Below are positions 20,286 to 32,721 of a stretch of 64,000 nt of DNA, piece by piece. The translations under genes were made by a program, and so were the position numbers. Location: positions 33,161,501 to 33,225,500 of the forward strand of contig NC_073635.1 of the NCBI RefSeq assembly GCF_029407905.1, written 5' to 3'. Origin of the DNA: Bubalus kerabau. Lineage: Eukaryota > Chordata > Mammalia > Artiodactyla > Bovidae. The notes beneath the pieces were generated by a model, which worked only from the letters and a program-made list of their open reading frames with translations, had not been told where the DNA came from and made no database searches. Every line of letters starts with the position of its first letter. The stretch's first letter is position 1.

Positions 20286-21955
20286 CCAGCTCCCACTGCC
20301 TGTTTTGAGACCCATGACCCAGGTCCCACTCGGCTCCAACTCTTTTCTCTTTCTTGCCCTCATAAGTAATTGTCTTATTTCTGAGCCATGTTCTATCTGT
20401 TTTTCTTTTCTCCGTGTATATTTTGTTTGGCATTGCTTAACATCTGCAGAGGATGAAGTGCATCCTGACTGGAAAGCCAAGCATTATTATTATAATTTGT
20501 ATCTTAAATCATGGAAAATTCATTCCTTTCTCCTTATAGGGTCTGTTCTGCAACACACTGACATTGTGTCGTTCTTACTTTTCATGCACAGGCAAAACCA
20601 GACATTACCTTTCAGATCATCACAGTATCCCTTTTCTGAACTCCGAAACATAGTTATTTCATAAAAGAAACAGGCATGGGAGAGAAGACCTTTGATGTTC
20701 AGGGGGTTCACCTACTGTCTCTACCTGCCGCCAGCCCCGCCTGGGGGGAGGAGCACATGCCGAGGTCGTGTGTAATCTCCACTTGCAGTATTTAATGCCG
20801 CCTTGTCAGCAGGCTTCTCCTTATGGGTCACCCTAAGTCACTTCTGCTTCTCCTTTGCTTCTCTCCAGTCTCAATGGAAATGAACAGCCGGCTGGCCATC
20901 CTTGCTCCCCTCCTCCCCTCCCCTCTCCTCGGGAGCAGAGTCCTTTTGTAGCAGGAGATCATTCTTTAGTCACTCTGGAGTCATTTCTCTCCCTGGATGA
21001 CTCACACCCCTTTCTTAAAGGTCCGACCTCGGTTTTATCATTCTGAGCGGTTAGTCGTCTTAGTCATCAGATGGCTTTTCTTTGAAATCCTCCCTAAGCT
21101 CTTTTCCTCTCTAAGCGCTGAGGTCTGAATGAGTTGGATACTCTTCTGCAGAGCATTTCCAGGAGGGCTGAGACCATAATCCTTTTCATAATTCTTAGGA
21201 TTAAAACATAAAACACAATGAAGTAAACCACTGACAACTGTGCCCTGACAAATAAGGAAGCAAATACACGGAGTTGGGGGGTTACCCTCATTTCTCTTAA
21301 ATATTCCCGTTATGTTTCTTGCTCTGAACCAGGTCCTTACCTGCTAGGCTGCTGTCCTCCCTGATGTCCATTTTCTCCTTTGTAATCAAACCCCTAGTTA
21401 TTGGCTGGACAAGTGACCCCTCAGAGTAGGGACTCTTTCTTAGGCTCCTTCCTAGCTCAATGGGGCTGTGATCAGTGGAATGATATTGGAAGTGTTGCAT
21501 GTGACTACTGACAAATAATTTTAAAGGGTAAGCGCAGGCCCTGCGACCCTTTCTCCCTTCTCCTTGCTGGAAAAGGAGATGAGATGGCAGGGACCAAGCA
21601 CCTTTAGGGACCATGAGGATGCTAAATGCGGAGAGAGACCTGTACAACTATTGGCCTGGATCCAGATGATCATGTTAGAGCAGCCTGGGCTGCCTACCTT
21701 CTGGCTTGTTTTATGTGTGAGAGATATTCATTTCTATTTTCATAAGCCTTTTGTGTGTGTGTATGTGTGTGTGTGTGTGTGTATGTAGGGGCAAGAGTAT
21801 GTATTTATTTCACGCAGCTAAACTTGACTCAATGGCTTTAGGAGGTGTTTATATATGTTTTGTTTTGTTTCACTGGCAGAGAATGATACAGAGACTATCC
21901 AACTGGTTATGTTTTCCTCTCCTCTGTGTAAGAAGAGCTCAAGTGTACCAAATGC
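20286..21955. other. Intergenic, no recognised gene
   Basis: Several short ORFs exist but none has family resemblance. A TG/TATG microsatellite lies at 21751-21788. Confidence 0.4.
21751..21788 (+). repeat. (TG)n microsatellite
   Basis: TG dinucleotides with two TATG interruptions. Confidence 0.95.
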
Positions 21956-21957
21956 TT

Positions 21958-22168
21958 ACTGGGCTTCCCAGGTGGCTGAGTGGTAAAGAATCTGCCTGCC
22001 AATGTAGGAGACGCAGGAGATGAGGGTTCGATCCCTGGATTGGGAAGATCCCTGGAGGAGGAAATGGCAACCCTCTCCAGCATTCTTGCCTGGAGTATCC
22101 CATGGGCAGAGGATCCTGGTGGGCTACAGTCCATGGGGTCACATGACTGAGCATGCATGCACCACTAA
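21958..22168 (+). mobile_element. Bov-tA SINE
   Basis: GGGCTTCCCAGGTGGCTGAG head, GGGTTCGATCCCTGG B-box and GTCACATGACTGAGCATGC end. Confidence 0.92.
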
Positions 22169-22254
22169 TGCTTTCTCTCTAGCAGGTATTTGGTACGCCT
22201 TGATATTAATCCTGATATACATGCTTATATGATGCTGCTTTTATTTTCTTTTTC

Positions 22255-22465
22255 AATGAAAGTACACTGACACCGAGAGGTAAATAACATGCTCAAGGTC
22301 ACACAGTTGGTTAAGAGTGGATACAGGATTTGTATCCGACAGCCTGGCCCCAGAGCCCACTGTCTTGGTACTTCATATGAATGTGGATTCTGTTCCCCAA
22401 GGACCTATCAAAAAGGTGTTCATAATAGCTACCATTCACTGAGTCCCTGCTCCATGCAGGTGCAC
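22255..22465 (-). repeat. MIR, antisense
   Basis: GCTCAAGGTCACACAGTTGG, TGGCCCCAGAGCCCACTGTC and a separate ATAGCTACCATTCACTGAG segment match MIR. Confidence 0.75.
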
Positions 22466-22469
22466 TGCT

Positions 22470-23549
22470 GAGACAGAAAGCAAATTCTAGAAGGCCTGAA
22501 CCGAACTGGGCAGAGGGAAGCAGAGCGAGCAAGGCAGCCAGGGGCCTGAATGGCATGTGTTTCCAACATCAGAGCACCTTTCGACAGTGCTGGGTGGCAT
22601 AATTTTCCTCTCTTTCCACTGATGTATTTTGAAGTTGTGATTGATACATGCATTCTTTTTGAAGCTCAGTAATCCACAATTCTTTCTTGTACTTCTGTCT
22701 AAATTACTCTCTTAAATTGCTTCATCTGGACTCTCCCTTTGTTTTATGTTGAGAATACTGATATCATACAAATCTTATTCATCAAATGCTTAGATTAATT
22801 CTGGAAAGTACTTACTCTGAGGTACATCTTGTCTTACTGACTCATATCCAAACTCATCATGAGACAAAAGAACATGACGTATAATAAAAATACAGTAATT
22901 TCTCGGCTATTAACCTGCAGATATTATACATGACTTCAGCTACAAATAAAGTCAAATAAAAGATTCTTCGGTGTCACTTAATAAACGAACATTTAAAAAT
23001 CATCCCCTTTTAGACTAACAACCTTGGGAAAATTCAATACTCAATATCCTCAATAAACTATTGATTGATGGCATGTGAAAATAACCATTCTTTTTTAATT
23101 CTCCTTTAGCTGTTCTTTAACAGGACAAAACTCTTCTCCATTTGCATTTTGAACATTTAGTAAGGTGAACTTTCAGTCCAAATTAAGCTATCTTTCCCCA
23201 TGAAATTCTGTCATACATTTTTATGCTCCTCTGCTTCTTGAATAATTGATCTCACCATCTTTTTAATTGAGAGCTACATATGAAAGTGTGACTCATAAGT
23301 ATAAATCCTACACATTGTAACTTTGAACCAATATTGCAAATTAGATTCTCTGAGCCATTTTTTTTTTCATGCTGACGCACTGTAATGATACAAATAATAT
23401 CAGCTGCAGGATATAAAAGCTACTTTTCATAGCTAAATTGGTTATAGCTTTGAACTACCCAACTAGTACTTGAATATGGAAGCAGTATAGTTTCTATAGT
23501 ATGATGCAGTACTGTAAGAACAAATGGTGAGCATAAAAACCACTCCTTG
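22470..23549. other. Intergenic AT-rich DNA, no recognised feature
   Basis: No supported ORF or recent repeat. Confidence 0.4.
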
Positions 23550-23746
23550 TTACTCAGTCACTCAGTTGTGTCCGACTGTTTGCGACCCCATGGACTGCAG
23601 CACTCCAGGCTTCCCTGTCCTTCACTATCTCCTGGAGTTTGCTCAAACTTATGTCCATTGAATCAATGATGCCATCCAACCAACTTAACCTCTGTTACCC
23701 TCTTCTCCTGCTCTCAATCTTTTCCAGCATGTGGGTCTTTTCCAAA
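23550..23746 (-). mobile_element. BovB 3' end fragment
   Basis: CTCAGTCACTCAGTTGTGTC to CCAGCATGTGGGTCTTTTCC, inverted. Confidence 0.88.
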
Positions 23747-23859
23747 CCACGTAAAAAGAGACAAACTCCATAGTTTTGATCACTATTAAAAAAATAAAAT
23801 TCTGTATTGCAAAAATGTGGCATTCAAAAAAGCAAACTACAGATTTGTAAAACTAAATA

Positions 23860-24260
23860 TACCAGACAAAAATATAGAGAGCTCACAAAAATAACTTAAA
23901 AAACCATAGGACACCAACAGAAGCATAGGGAAAGACTACAGATACAAAATTCATGAAAAAAGAGGTACAAACAGCTAATAAACGTAACAAAAGTTATTCT
24001 CAAAAACAAAGAGATGCAAATTAAAATACACAGTGATTTAAAATATCGCACCTTAGCAAACATTTTAAAGTAATGCTCTGTTAAATAGATTTGGTTGGAG
24101 TGCACATTCTTGGTTTGTTCTGATCTTAGGGAGAAACCCTTTGGTCTGAATCCATTAACTATGATGCTAGTTGTTCATTTTTCATAGATATTCTTGATCT
24201 GGTTGAAAAAGCTCCTTTTTATTCCAAAATTCCCTTTTGTTCTCTAGTTTGCCAACAATG
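23860..24260. mobile_element. Old L1 fragments, two orientations
   Basis: 23860-24060 resembles sense L1 ORF2 (AACAAAGAGATGCAAATTAA). 24090-24260 resembles antisense L1 (TGATCTTAGGGAGAAACCCT). Confidence 0.5.
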
Positions 24261-24390
24261 CCCAAGGTTAGCAACAATGTCACAAGACAGACACAGATCC
24301 TCTGCTGTGGGAGTGTATGTTTGCACACTGTCTCTAAAATCAAGTTAGCACTATGTATCAAATCTATATGCTATATGTTTAATTTTTTTT

Positions 24391-24497
24391 TCTTTGGCCA
24401 CACCCTGGGGCATGAGGGATCTTAGTTCCGGACCTGGGATCAAACTGCTTGCAGTGGAAGCTTGATTCCTAAACCCTGGACCACCAGGGAAGTCCCT
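24391..24497 (-). mobile_element. CHR-type SINE (inverted)
   Basis: GAGGGATCTTAGTTCCGGAC and GGACCACCAGGGAAGTCCC. Confidence 0.87.
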
Positions 24498-25010
24498 GTG
24501 CCATATTTTATGTCAGTACTTTTGCTTCCACAAACCAGACCTAAGTCAGTCAGTCACTTGATATATGCCTAAAGATTTATTTACAAAAATATTCACTGAA
24601 ATGTTATTCGTAACAGTGACAAACTGAAAACTAATGTAAGGTCAGTATTAGGACAGTGGCTAAGACAATTATGGCTGAACATAAAAGAATAATATGCAAC
24701 CATTCCTTTTCAATTTGCAGAGGCTTTTTAATGCTTGTAAGTGGTGGGGCGGGAAGTATGATAAAGATCAGTTCTGGTCCAGGACTCTGGCTTCAGGGTC
24801 AAAGACGTGCGATGAATGGATTTGAAGTGACAGGGCTCTGAGATCCTGAACAGGGACATGATTGGGGGACCAGAGACTGAGGGAAGACTTAAATTAGGGT
24901 CACAAGCCCACAGATCTGCGTTCAGTGGGGGAAGAAGTAGAGCCCAGTGTAGGAAAGAAGAAACAGAGCAAGAGTCATCAGTGAGGAACAGAACAGAGGA
25001 GACAGAGACC

Positions 25011-25194
25011 ATGCTGCCAATGCAGGAGATGCAAGAGACTCGGGTTGGATCCCTGGGTCAGGAAAATCCCCTGGAGGAGGAAGTGTCAACCCACTGGAGT
25101 ATTCTTGCCTGGGAGATCCCATGCACAGAGAAGCCTGGTGGGCTACAGTCTATGCAGTCCCGAAGAGTCAGACACTACTGAGCAATGAGCACTT
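25011..25194 (+). mobile_element. Bov-tA SINE, 5'-truncated
   Basis: CTGCCAATGCAGGAGATGC through CAGACACTACTGAGCAATG. Confidence 0.88.
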
Positions 25195-25449
25195 AAAGTA
25201 ACTAAGGTTCCAACAGGCAGAGAGGGGAGGAAGCCATGATTTCCCAGGGGGTAGGAATTATGTTTATCTTGTTCCCTACTGATTCCCTCGCTATAAGCTC
25301 ATTCCTGGTTCTTAGTTGGTGTCCAGAAAACATTTACTTAACAAACGTTTGTGGGCAGGGTAAAGGGAAGAGACACATAATCAAATTCCCAGCCATGAGG
25401 AAACAGGTTTATTCATATAAAACCTAGTTTTCTTTGGTAGGAGGATAAG

Positions 25450-26240
25450 CTGCATGAAGAGGAGCATTGGAATTTAAATGGGAAAGTTATCTGTTGAGTC
25501 CAAGTGTGCTAGACTAAGGAATACACAGTAGATAATCATGATGGTGGACTGGAAATGTTCACCTGCAGTGGTTTTCAAAATCAATGAAATAGACCAAAGA
25601 TGAATAACCAAGTGTAAATCTATTAAAAGAGAATTGGGGCACTATAGATGCAGACTGGGTATTTGACAATGTTAAACAATTATTGTTTGTTTAGGTGTGA
25701 TAATAATAGTTTGGTGATCTCAAAGAAATACAAAGAAATATTTACAGATAAAGTAAGAAGATATCTGGATGTTCTTCAAAGTCATCCTGAGGTGTCCAGG
25801 AGTAGGGGTACAGATGAAACAAGCGTGGCTTTGTATTGATAACTGCCAAACTGGGTGATAGCAAAGGAACTTTCTGGGGTGATGGGAAAATTCTTTATAT
25901 TGATAGGGTGTGGCAGTCAAACAAGTATATGCATGCATGCTGAGTTTTTTGTCCAACTCTATGCAACCCCATGGACTGTAGCTCACCAGACTCCTCTGTC
26001 CATGGAATTTTCCAGGCAAGACTACTGGAAGGGTTTGCCATTTCCTACTCCAGAGGTTATTCACAACCCAGGGATTGAATCCAAATCTCCTGCGTCTCCT
26101 GCATTGGCAGGCAGATTCTTTACCACTGTGCCACAGGGAAGCCTCAAACAAGCATATGATTTATCAAAGCATATTGTACACTTAAAATCCATGCATTTTA
26201 CTACATGCAAATTTTCTATAGAAAAATTGGATGATGAATA
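25450..26240 (+). mobile_element. Old L1 3' end, interrupted by a SINE
   Basis: TTTCTGGGGTGATGGGAAAA and GTACACTTAAAATCCATGCA resemble the 3' UTR of old L1M elements. It is split by the Bov-tA at 25931-26143. Confidence 0.5.
25931..26143 (-). mobile_element. Bov-tA SINE (inverted) with target duplication
   Basis: CATGGACTGTAGCTCACCAG and the CCACAGGGAAGCC head. TCAAACAAGYATATG occurs on both sides. Confidence 0.92.
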
Positions 26241-27360
26241 AATTGGGTTCTGTTTATTCAATGGGTAAGTTGGTTTGTATTTACCCAATGGGTAAATTGG
26301 GTTACTATTCCCTCTGCTTTTTTAATATAGTTGAAAATTTTCATAACAAAAAGCAAAAAGGAAAGAAGAATCTACTGCAGTCTTGGCAGCAGGGAAATTA
26401 TTTAAATTAGAGTAGTGGCATGGAAAGAAGGCAGAAAGATGAAGAGTGAGATCTTTTAGGTTCAAACAGGTGATGGATTGCTGGATGGAGCAGGATTTGG
26501 CCTCCCTGGAACACTCACCTGGTGTTGCAGAACTGCGGTTGGTTTGGGTTGCTTTGACCCAGGCATTAGAACAGGAGAACACAAAAGAATTCATTTGGTA
26601 TTTTCCAATGCAGTTCCCATTTTCTCCAACCAGCTTCATTACCTGCATCATCAAAATGCCTGCTTGATATTCTCATCCACGGAACTGCTACTCCACCATC
26701 TCTCAAGGGAAGAAAAAAAGAAAACAGTGAGAAGAAATTTTCTTTGATGTGCTTTGGTTTTAGGGTTGAGACTTTTTCAGACCATTTCATAGTAGAACCA
26801 GGAGGAAGGATATTTAGGGCTTTCCAGGGTATGCTTAATCCTAGAGATCTGGTACCTTGACTCTTTCCCTGGGTGGCTTCTTCTGTTCGAACTATGTCGA
26901 CAGAATAGACGATATTGCCTTTTTCATGTCTGTTGAGTTGCTTTCATTTTTATATTTGAATGGGAGCAATCTCTCTGGGGGTATTTTCCTGAAGATCTGA
27001 TATTCTAATTACTAAAAATGACTATGAGTAGTGTTTGAGGTAAGAGTTAGGGAGCAGGGATGGTTGAGGAAAGTTTTCAGGACAAGGTTGGCAGGTCCTG
27101 AGCATGTAACTAGTGTGAACAGGTTCTAACATGGCATGTGCCTGGGCGGGAAGGCAGGGTATTCACCCAGAGCTTTACAATAACGCTCTGAGTAACATTC
27201 AAACATACAGTTAAATGCACTGTCCCAGAAGTATGCTGACAGGGTGGGAAGAAGACACTACCGGAGGCAGCTCTGGCCTGGAGGTGGATCGTTCCCCCAG
27301 TCCTACTCCCAGTGGACGCGTTAACCTAGCCTCTCTTCCTTGCTTCTTCTCTTCTCCAGG
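26241..27360. other. Intergenic, no recognised feature
   Basis: No supported gene or recent repeat. Confidence 0.4.
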
Positions 27361-27364
27361 TTTT

Positions 27365-27600
27365 TTAGAGCTTAAATGTTTGGTCTTCTGGTCTGAAGAT
27401 CAGAAGTCTGACACATGCCTCACTGGGCTAAACTCAAGGTCTGGGCCAGGCTGCATTCCTTTCTGGACACTCTAGGGAGGAGTCATTTCCTTGCCTTTTC
27501 CAGCTTCAAGGGACCACCCACATTCCTTGGCTTGTCCCCTTCCACCATCTTCAAAGCCAGCATCCTAGCATCTCTGTGAACCCCCTCTCGTCATCACAGT
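27365..27600 (+). repeat. Ancient interspersed repeat (old L1/MER class, family not assigned)
   Basis: GATCAGAAGTCTGACACATG, the CACTGGGCTAAACTCAAGG segment and CACATTCCTTGGCTTGTCCC are familiar from an old mammalian repeat. 54240-54660 looks like the same class. Confidence 0.5.
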
Positions 27601-27914
27601 TTGCTTCTTCCCTTCTGACCGAATGCTTGCTTTGGCCAGGGTTGCCCTCATCCCGCAGACAGTCTCATGCCTCAAGGAGAGCTGACCTACAGAGCAGGTC
27701 TGGGGGCGAGCCTGCTTAGTCACCCAGCAAATCCCACACCTGTACCCTGCCAGTGATCTGCTCAGAAACTTACTTGTGTCTGTTTTCTCCACTTAAATGT
27801 GGAGGAACTCCACGAGAACGTGGATGGTCACCTGCTTTGCCAAGAACCTGGAACAGTGTTGGGCACAGAATTCTCATTTAATGAATGAATTCATCTTTTC
27901 CATTCCCCTTTGGC

Positions 27915-27990
27915 AAACTTTAATTGCCCACCTACTTTATGTTAGGGATGCTTCTGAGTGCTGGGGATGAGAAGATATGCAAGACTTAAG
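27915..27990 (+). repeat. Probable L2 3' end
   Basis: CACCTACTTTATGTTAGGGA then GAGTGCTGGGGATGAGAAG. Confidence 0.5.
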
Positions 27991-27991
27991 G

Positions 27992-28212
27992 ATGGGCTTC
28001 CCAGGTGGCTTGGTGGTAAAGAATCCACCTGCCAATGCAGGAGACATCAGAGACACAGGTTCGATCCCTGTGTCGGGAAGATCCCCTGGAGGAGGAAATG
28101 GCAACCCACTCCAGTATTCTTGTCTGGGAAATCCCATGGACAGAGGATCCTGGCGGGCTACAGTCCATGGGGTCATGAAGAGTTGGACATGACTGAGTGA
28201 CTGAGCACACCT
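27992..28212 (+). mobile_element. Bov-tA SINE
   Basis: GGGCTTCCCAGGTGGCTTGG head, GGTTCGATCCCTGTGTCGGG B-box and GACATGACTGAGTGACTGAG end. Confidence 0.93.
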
Positions 28213-28215
28213 AAG

Positions 28216-28712
28216 ATCAAGGAGTCTAGCAGGGAAGACAGGCAGTTCCCTAACAATGCAGCCTGGTAAACACTGTCATGAAGTCACAGAGAAGGCAGAG
28301 TGGGCAAGGCTTCCCAACACCTCCAACAGGGAGCAGATCATGAAGGATGAAGAATTAGGGCAAATGCAGTGACCACGTACCTTGTTGCCCAAACCAGGAC
28401 ACTGTGCAGAGTAAAAGGAAGGCTATTCATAATTACACCAAACAACAGGTGTAAGCAGAGACCGCTCTGGGCAAACCATGCTATGTGCGCCTTGGCGGAA
28501 GCCCGTGGGGATGGGGAGATGTTTGTGTGTTGTGGTGAGGGAGGGGCCGGGCTGGTATGGCAGGTGCCCGTATGGGGGGTGTATTCTGGTGAGCAAGGAG
28601 CCCAGGCGTGTCCTCCAGGGTTGGGGCCTGTGGGGCTTCTTGGCAGGAGAGCAGCATGACCAGATCTGCGTTTGGGACAACAGCTCTGGCCATGATGGGG
28701 AGAAAGATCTGG
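28216..28712. other. Left flank of the minisatellite, no recognised feature
   Basis: GC-moderate sequence with short spurious ORFs on both strands. Confidence 0.4.
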
Positions 28713-29962
28713 AGGGACACAGACCAGAGGAGTGAGGCCAGACCAGAGGAGTGAGGCCAGACCAGAGGAGAGAGACCAGACCAGAGGAGTGAGGCCAGAC
28801 CAGAGGAGGGACACAGACCAGAGGAGTGAGGCCAGACCAGAGGAGAGAGACCAGACCAGAGGAGAGAGACCAGACCAGAGGAGAGAGACCAGACCAGAGG
28901 AGGGACAGAGACCAGAGGAGTGAGGCCAGACCAGAGAAGAGAGACCAGACCAGAGGAGGGACCCAGATCAGAGGAGGGAGACCAGACCAGAGGAGAGAGA
29001 CCAGACCAGAGGAGGGACACAGACCAGAGGAGAGAGACCAGACCAGAGGAGGGACACAGACCAGAGGAGAGAGACCAGACCAGAGGAGTGAGGCCAGACC
29101 AGAGGAGAGAGACCAGACCAGAGGAGGGACCCAGATCAGAGGAGGGAGACCAGACCAGAGGAGAGAGACCAGACCAGAGGAGGGACACAGACCAGAGGAG
29201 AGAGACCAGACCAGAGGAGGGACACAGACCAGAGGAGAGAGACCAGACCAGAGGAGGGACAGAGACCAGAGGAGTGAGGCCAGACCAGAGGAGAGAGACC
29301 AGACCAGAGGAGGGACCCAGATCAGAGGAGGGAGACCAGACCAGAGGAGAGAGACCAGACCAGAGGAGGGACACAGACCAGAGGAGAGAGACCAGACCAG
29401 AGGAGGGACACAGACCAGAGGAGAGAGACCAGACCAGAGGAGTGAGGCCAGACCAGAGGAGAGAGACCAGACCAGAGGAGAGACACCAGACCAGAGGAGG
29501 GACCCAGATCAGAGGAGGGAGACCAGACCAGAGGAGAGAGACCAGACCAGAGGAGGGACACAGACCAGAGGAGAGAGACCAGACCAGAGGAGGGACACAG
29601 ACCAGAGGAGAGAGACCAGACCAGAGGAGTGAGGACAGACCAGAGGAGAGAGACCAGACCAGAGGAGGGACACAGACCAGAGGAGTGAGGCCAGACCAGA
29701 GGAGAGAGACCAGACCAGAGGAGGGACACAGACCAGAGGAGTGAGGCCAGACCAGAGGAGAGAGACCAGACCAGAGGAGGGACACAGACCAGAGGAGAGA
29801 GACCAGACCAGAGGAGGGACCCAGATCAGAGGATGGAGACCAGACCAGAGAAAAGAGACCAGACCAGAGGAGGGACACAGACCAGAGGAGAGAGACAAGA
29901 CTGCAGGAGGAACACAGAATAGAGGGGGCACACCAGACTGGAGGAGGGAGCCAGACCAGAGG
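28713..29962 (+). repeat. Minisatellite, 18/19-bp unit, about 65 copies, with higher-order structure
   Basis: Units built on AGACCAGAGGAG plus a variable end: AGAGACC or TGAGGCC give 19 bp; GGACAC or GGACCC give 18 bp. A block marked by ACCCAGATCA recurs at 28961, 29129, 29315, 29502 and 29819. Spacings of 168, 186 and 187 bp are whole numbers of 18- and 19-bp units, so multi-unit blocks were themselves duplicated. The last copies (29880-29962) are diverged. Long open frames on both strands arise because the unit lacks stops in most frames. They are not genes. Confidence 0.95.
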
Positions 29963-30600
29963 TGCACGCAGAGGCTTCTAGCAGGATGCAAGGGCGTGTT
30001 CCAAGGACTAGGTGCTCCTGAGGTGGCCCTGATGGAGGGGCAGAGGAGAGAAGGCAGAAATGGGTGACGCTCACGTTCCCAGCCTCAGAGCCCGGTGGCT
30101 TCTGCTGGAGACAAGCAGAGAATGACTTCAGCTGCTTGGCAGACTCTGAAGAGTCATCATGGAGCTAACACAGGAAGCTGAACCTCGAAAGGCCAAGTGC
30201 CCAGCCAAGCGGGCAATCCAAGGGCTGAGTCACTCCATCAAGGGGTCAGCACGGGTGGAAAAGAGGAGTCCAGGTGACTCACGGGGCCCAGGGAAGCCTG
30301 TGAAAGAGAAGTGCAGAAGCAGATGGGCAGTGGGGCAGGAACCGAGGGAGGCCTGGTTTCACACTGAGCCACAGGCGTGCCTGGTGTGTTTGTAGCCTCC
30401 GCATCCTAGTAGTGATTCAGAAAGGAGCGGGGACCCCTGGGCAGACCCATAGGGGCACTCGAAGGCAGGCCTTAGGGCGGGGAGGCATACGGGGTGGCAG
30501 AAGAGAAGCTGTAGGCAGGTCAGTGTGGGGCCCAGAGGGCGAAGGAACTCAGTCTAAACGAATGCATTGACCCTGTCTGTGTATAAGTCCTTGGGGAGTA
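29963..30600. other. Right flank of the minisatellite, no recognised feature
   Basis: GC-rich intergenic DNA without a supported gene. Confidence 0.4.
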
Positions 30601-30604
30601 TTTT

Positions 30605-31120
30605 TTGTGATTATTTTTTATTATGGTGAAGTGTATAATCCATAGCATAAAATTTACCATATTAACATTATTAAGTACAAAGTCCAATGGCGTTAAATGT
30701 GTTCATGTTGCTGTGCACCATCGCCACTGTCCATACCCCAGACCTTTTCATCATCCTTGATCGAGACTCTGTACTCATTATAATAACGCTAACTCTCCAT
30801 TTCCCTCCTCCCTGTCCCCTGGCAGCCACCATTCTCCTTGTCTCTATGCATTCAACCCATTTTATTATTTATTTATTGGCCACATTCCATGGCACATGGG
30901 ATCTTAATTCCTTGGCCAGGGATTGAACCTGTGCCATTGCAGTGGAAGCACAGAGTCTTAACCATTGGACTGCCAGGGAAGCCTCTGATCATTTAGGTAC
31001 TTCATGTGAGCGGAATTATACAGTATGGCCTTTTGTGACTGGCTCATTTCACTTAGCATCATGGCCTCAAACCACTTCCATGCTGTTGCATGCATCAGAA
31101 AGTTGTTCCTTTTACAGGCC
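30605..31120 (-). mobile_element. L1 3' region, antisense, with nested SINE
   Basis: CATAAAATTTACCATATTAA, GGCAGCCACCATTCTCCTTG and TCATTTCACTTAGCATCATG are typical. It is interrupted by the SINE at 30862-30983. Confidence 0.75.
30862..30983 (-). mobile_element. CHR-type SINE (inverted), nested in L1
   Basis: CATGGGATCTTAATTCCTTG and GGACTGCCAGGGAAGCC. Confidence 0.87.
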
Positions 31121-31224
31121 AAATAAGAAATAGGAAACACTGTTCTGACTGAATCATCTTGTTGAAGAGAAAAGAGGAAAGAATTCATGAGAACGGTCAT
31201 GCACTCTCTTATGTCACTCAGCCT

Positions 31225-31370
31225 GGGGGCCAGCGGAGGCCAGTCCTTACATGCAGTATCTCGTTTAATCTCCCCAACAAGCTGATGACATCAGGGTCTT
31301 CCCCTTTGCAACAAAGAGGAAACTGGAGCTTAGAGGGTGAAGAGTTTGTTCAGGATCACAAACTGGACAC
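31225..31370 (-). repeat. MIR, antisense
   Basis: ATCTCGTTTAATCTCCCCAA and AGAGGAAACTGGAGCTTAGA match MIR core and flank. Confidence 0.65.
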
Positions 31371-31422
31371 CCTGTGGGGGTGAAGGGGAGGGATCCAACC
31401 AAGGTGACACCCTAATACTTTA

Positions 31423-31703
31423 AAAAAAAATTTACTTACTTACTATTGGATATATGGGGTCTTCATTGCCGCTTGAGGGCTTTCTCTAGTTGCATGAGCA
31501 GGTTCTCTTCGTTGAGTGCTGGGCTTCTCACTGCAGTGGCTTCTCTTCTTGCGGAGCACAGGCTTGGGGGCGTGTGGGCTCGCCAGTTGTGGCACATGGG
31601 CTTCATTACTCCGAGGTACGTGGGATCTTCCCAGACCAGACATTGAGCCCATGTTCCCTGCGTTGGCAGCCGGATTCCTATCCACTGTACCACCAGGGAA
31701 GTC
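31423..31703 (-). mobile_element. CHR-type SINE (inverted), full length
   Basis: TTGAGGGCTTTCTCTAGTTG tail side and CCACTGTACCACCAGGGAAG head side. Confidence 0.9.
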
Positions 31704-32112
31704 TGAGACGCCCTAATTTTAAGTTGAAACCCTCTAGTATTTCAGAAGTCGACCACTGCTATCTACTAGGGAGTTTTATACAATTTTGTTTTTCCCTTAT
31801 TTATTATTTTCGATGTCTGTTTCCTATTTCTTATGAATGATTAACTATCGAATCCTTAAAAAACTCCTTGCCGCTTGCAGGCAGCAAAGATGAGGGAGCA
31901 GTGGGACCAGGTGTGGCCAGTTTGTCAGAAGCAGCAGCCCCTGGCTTGAGCCTTGAACAGATGGGCGTGCGTTTCCCTGTTTCCTGGAAGACCTGTTGAA
32001 AGAAATTCTGGTATTATCTGTCATTTTTGCTCAAGCTTTGTGCCAGTAAGCAGATATATCTGCTCCTGTGTGTAACTGTTGTTCAAAAGAGAAATAAATT
32101 TTCTACTATGCT

Positions 32113-32320
32113 TGGTGAGCTTCTCTGGTGGCTCAGACAGTAAAGAATTGGCCTGCAATGCAGGAGACCTGGCTTTGACCTCTGGGTCAGGAAGATCCCC
32201 TGGAGAAGGGAATGGCTACCCACTCTAGTATTCTGGTCTGGAGACTTCCATGGACAGAGGAGCCTGGTGGGCTACAGTCCATAGAATCACAGAGTCGGAC
32301 ACGACTGAGCGACTAACACA

Positions 32321-32357
<37 letters not shown>
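32113..32357 (+). mobile_element. Bov-tA SINE with (CA)n tail
   Basis: GAGCTTCTCTGGTGGCTCAG head and GACACGACTGAGCGACTAAC end, then CA repeats (about 32324-32355). CTATGCTTRGT flanks it as target duplication. Confidence 0.94.
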
Positions 32358-32721
32358 TGCTTAGTAGAATTGGCCAGAGGGAATTGGGAAAGGCTAAAGC
32401 AAAAAAAAAAAAGTCCTACAAAAACACCTAGAAAAGGTTAAGATGCAGAAGTGTCTGGGAGGATGAGCACTCTTCTGGAGAAAAGCACCGGACTGTTTCC
32501 TGGACAGGTGTCAGGCAGGAGGTCATGTGATGGTGGTCGTTGGTTCATTGGTTATATGATCACATGAGGGTGATCTCAAAAGAGATGAAAAGAAATATCA
32601 TCTCTTTTCCATCTGGGCCTTGAGGATGGAGCACCAGGAACAGGAGAACAGACAGGGTTTTCTGTGTTCACCTCCTTTCTTCCCATCTCTCATTTCCTCC
32701 ATGACCTCTTCCTTTTGACAG

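Noticed and set aside
20206..20664. 152-codon plus-strand frame
   Set aside because: Begins inside a Bov-tA SINE and continues into unrecognised sequence without family resemblance.
21958..22060. tRNA genes suggested by GGTTCGATCCC B-box matches at many places
   Set aside because: They are the tRNA-like heads of SINEs and do not fold as intact tRNAs.
28481..29878. 465-codon minus-strand and roughly 270-codon plus-strand open frames with repeating WSGLSPLV or DQTRGE motifs
   Set aside because: They are produced by the 18/19-bp minisatellite, appear in several frames on both strands, and have no gene-like composition, splice context or family match.
28713..29962. CRISPR-like array
   Set aside because: Units abut directly with no unique spacers, the unit is 18-19 bp, and the genome is mammalian.
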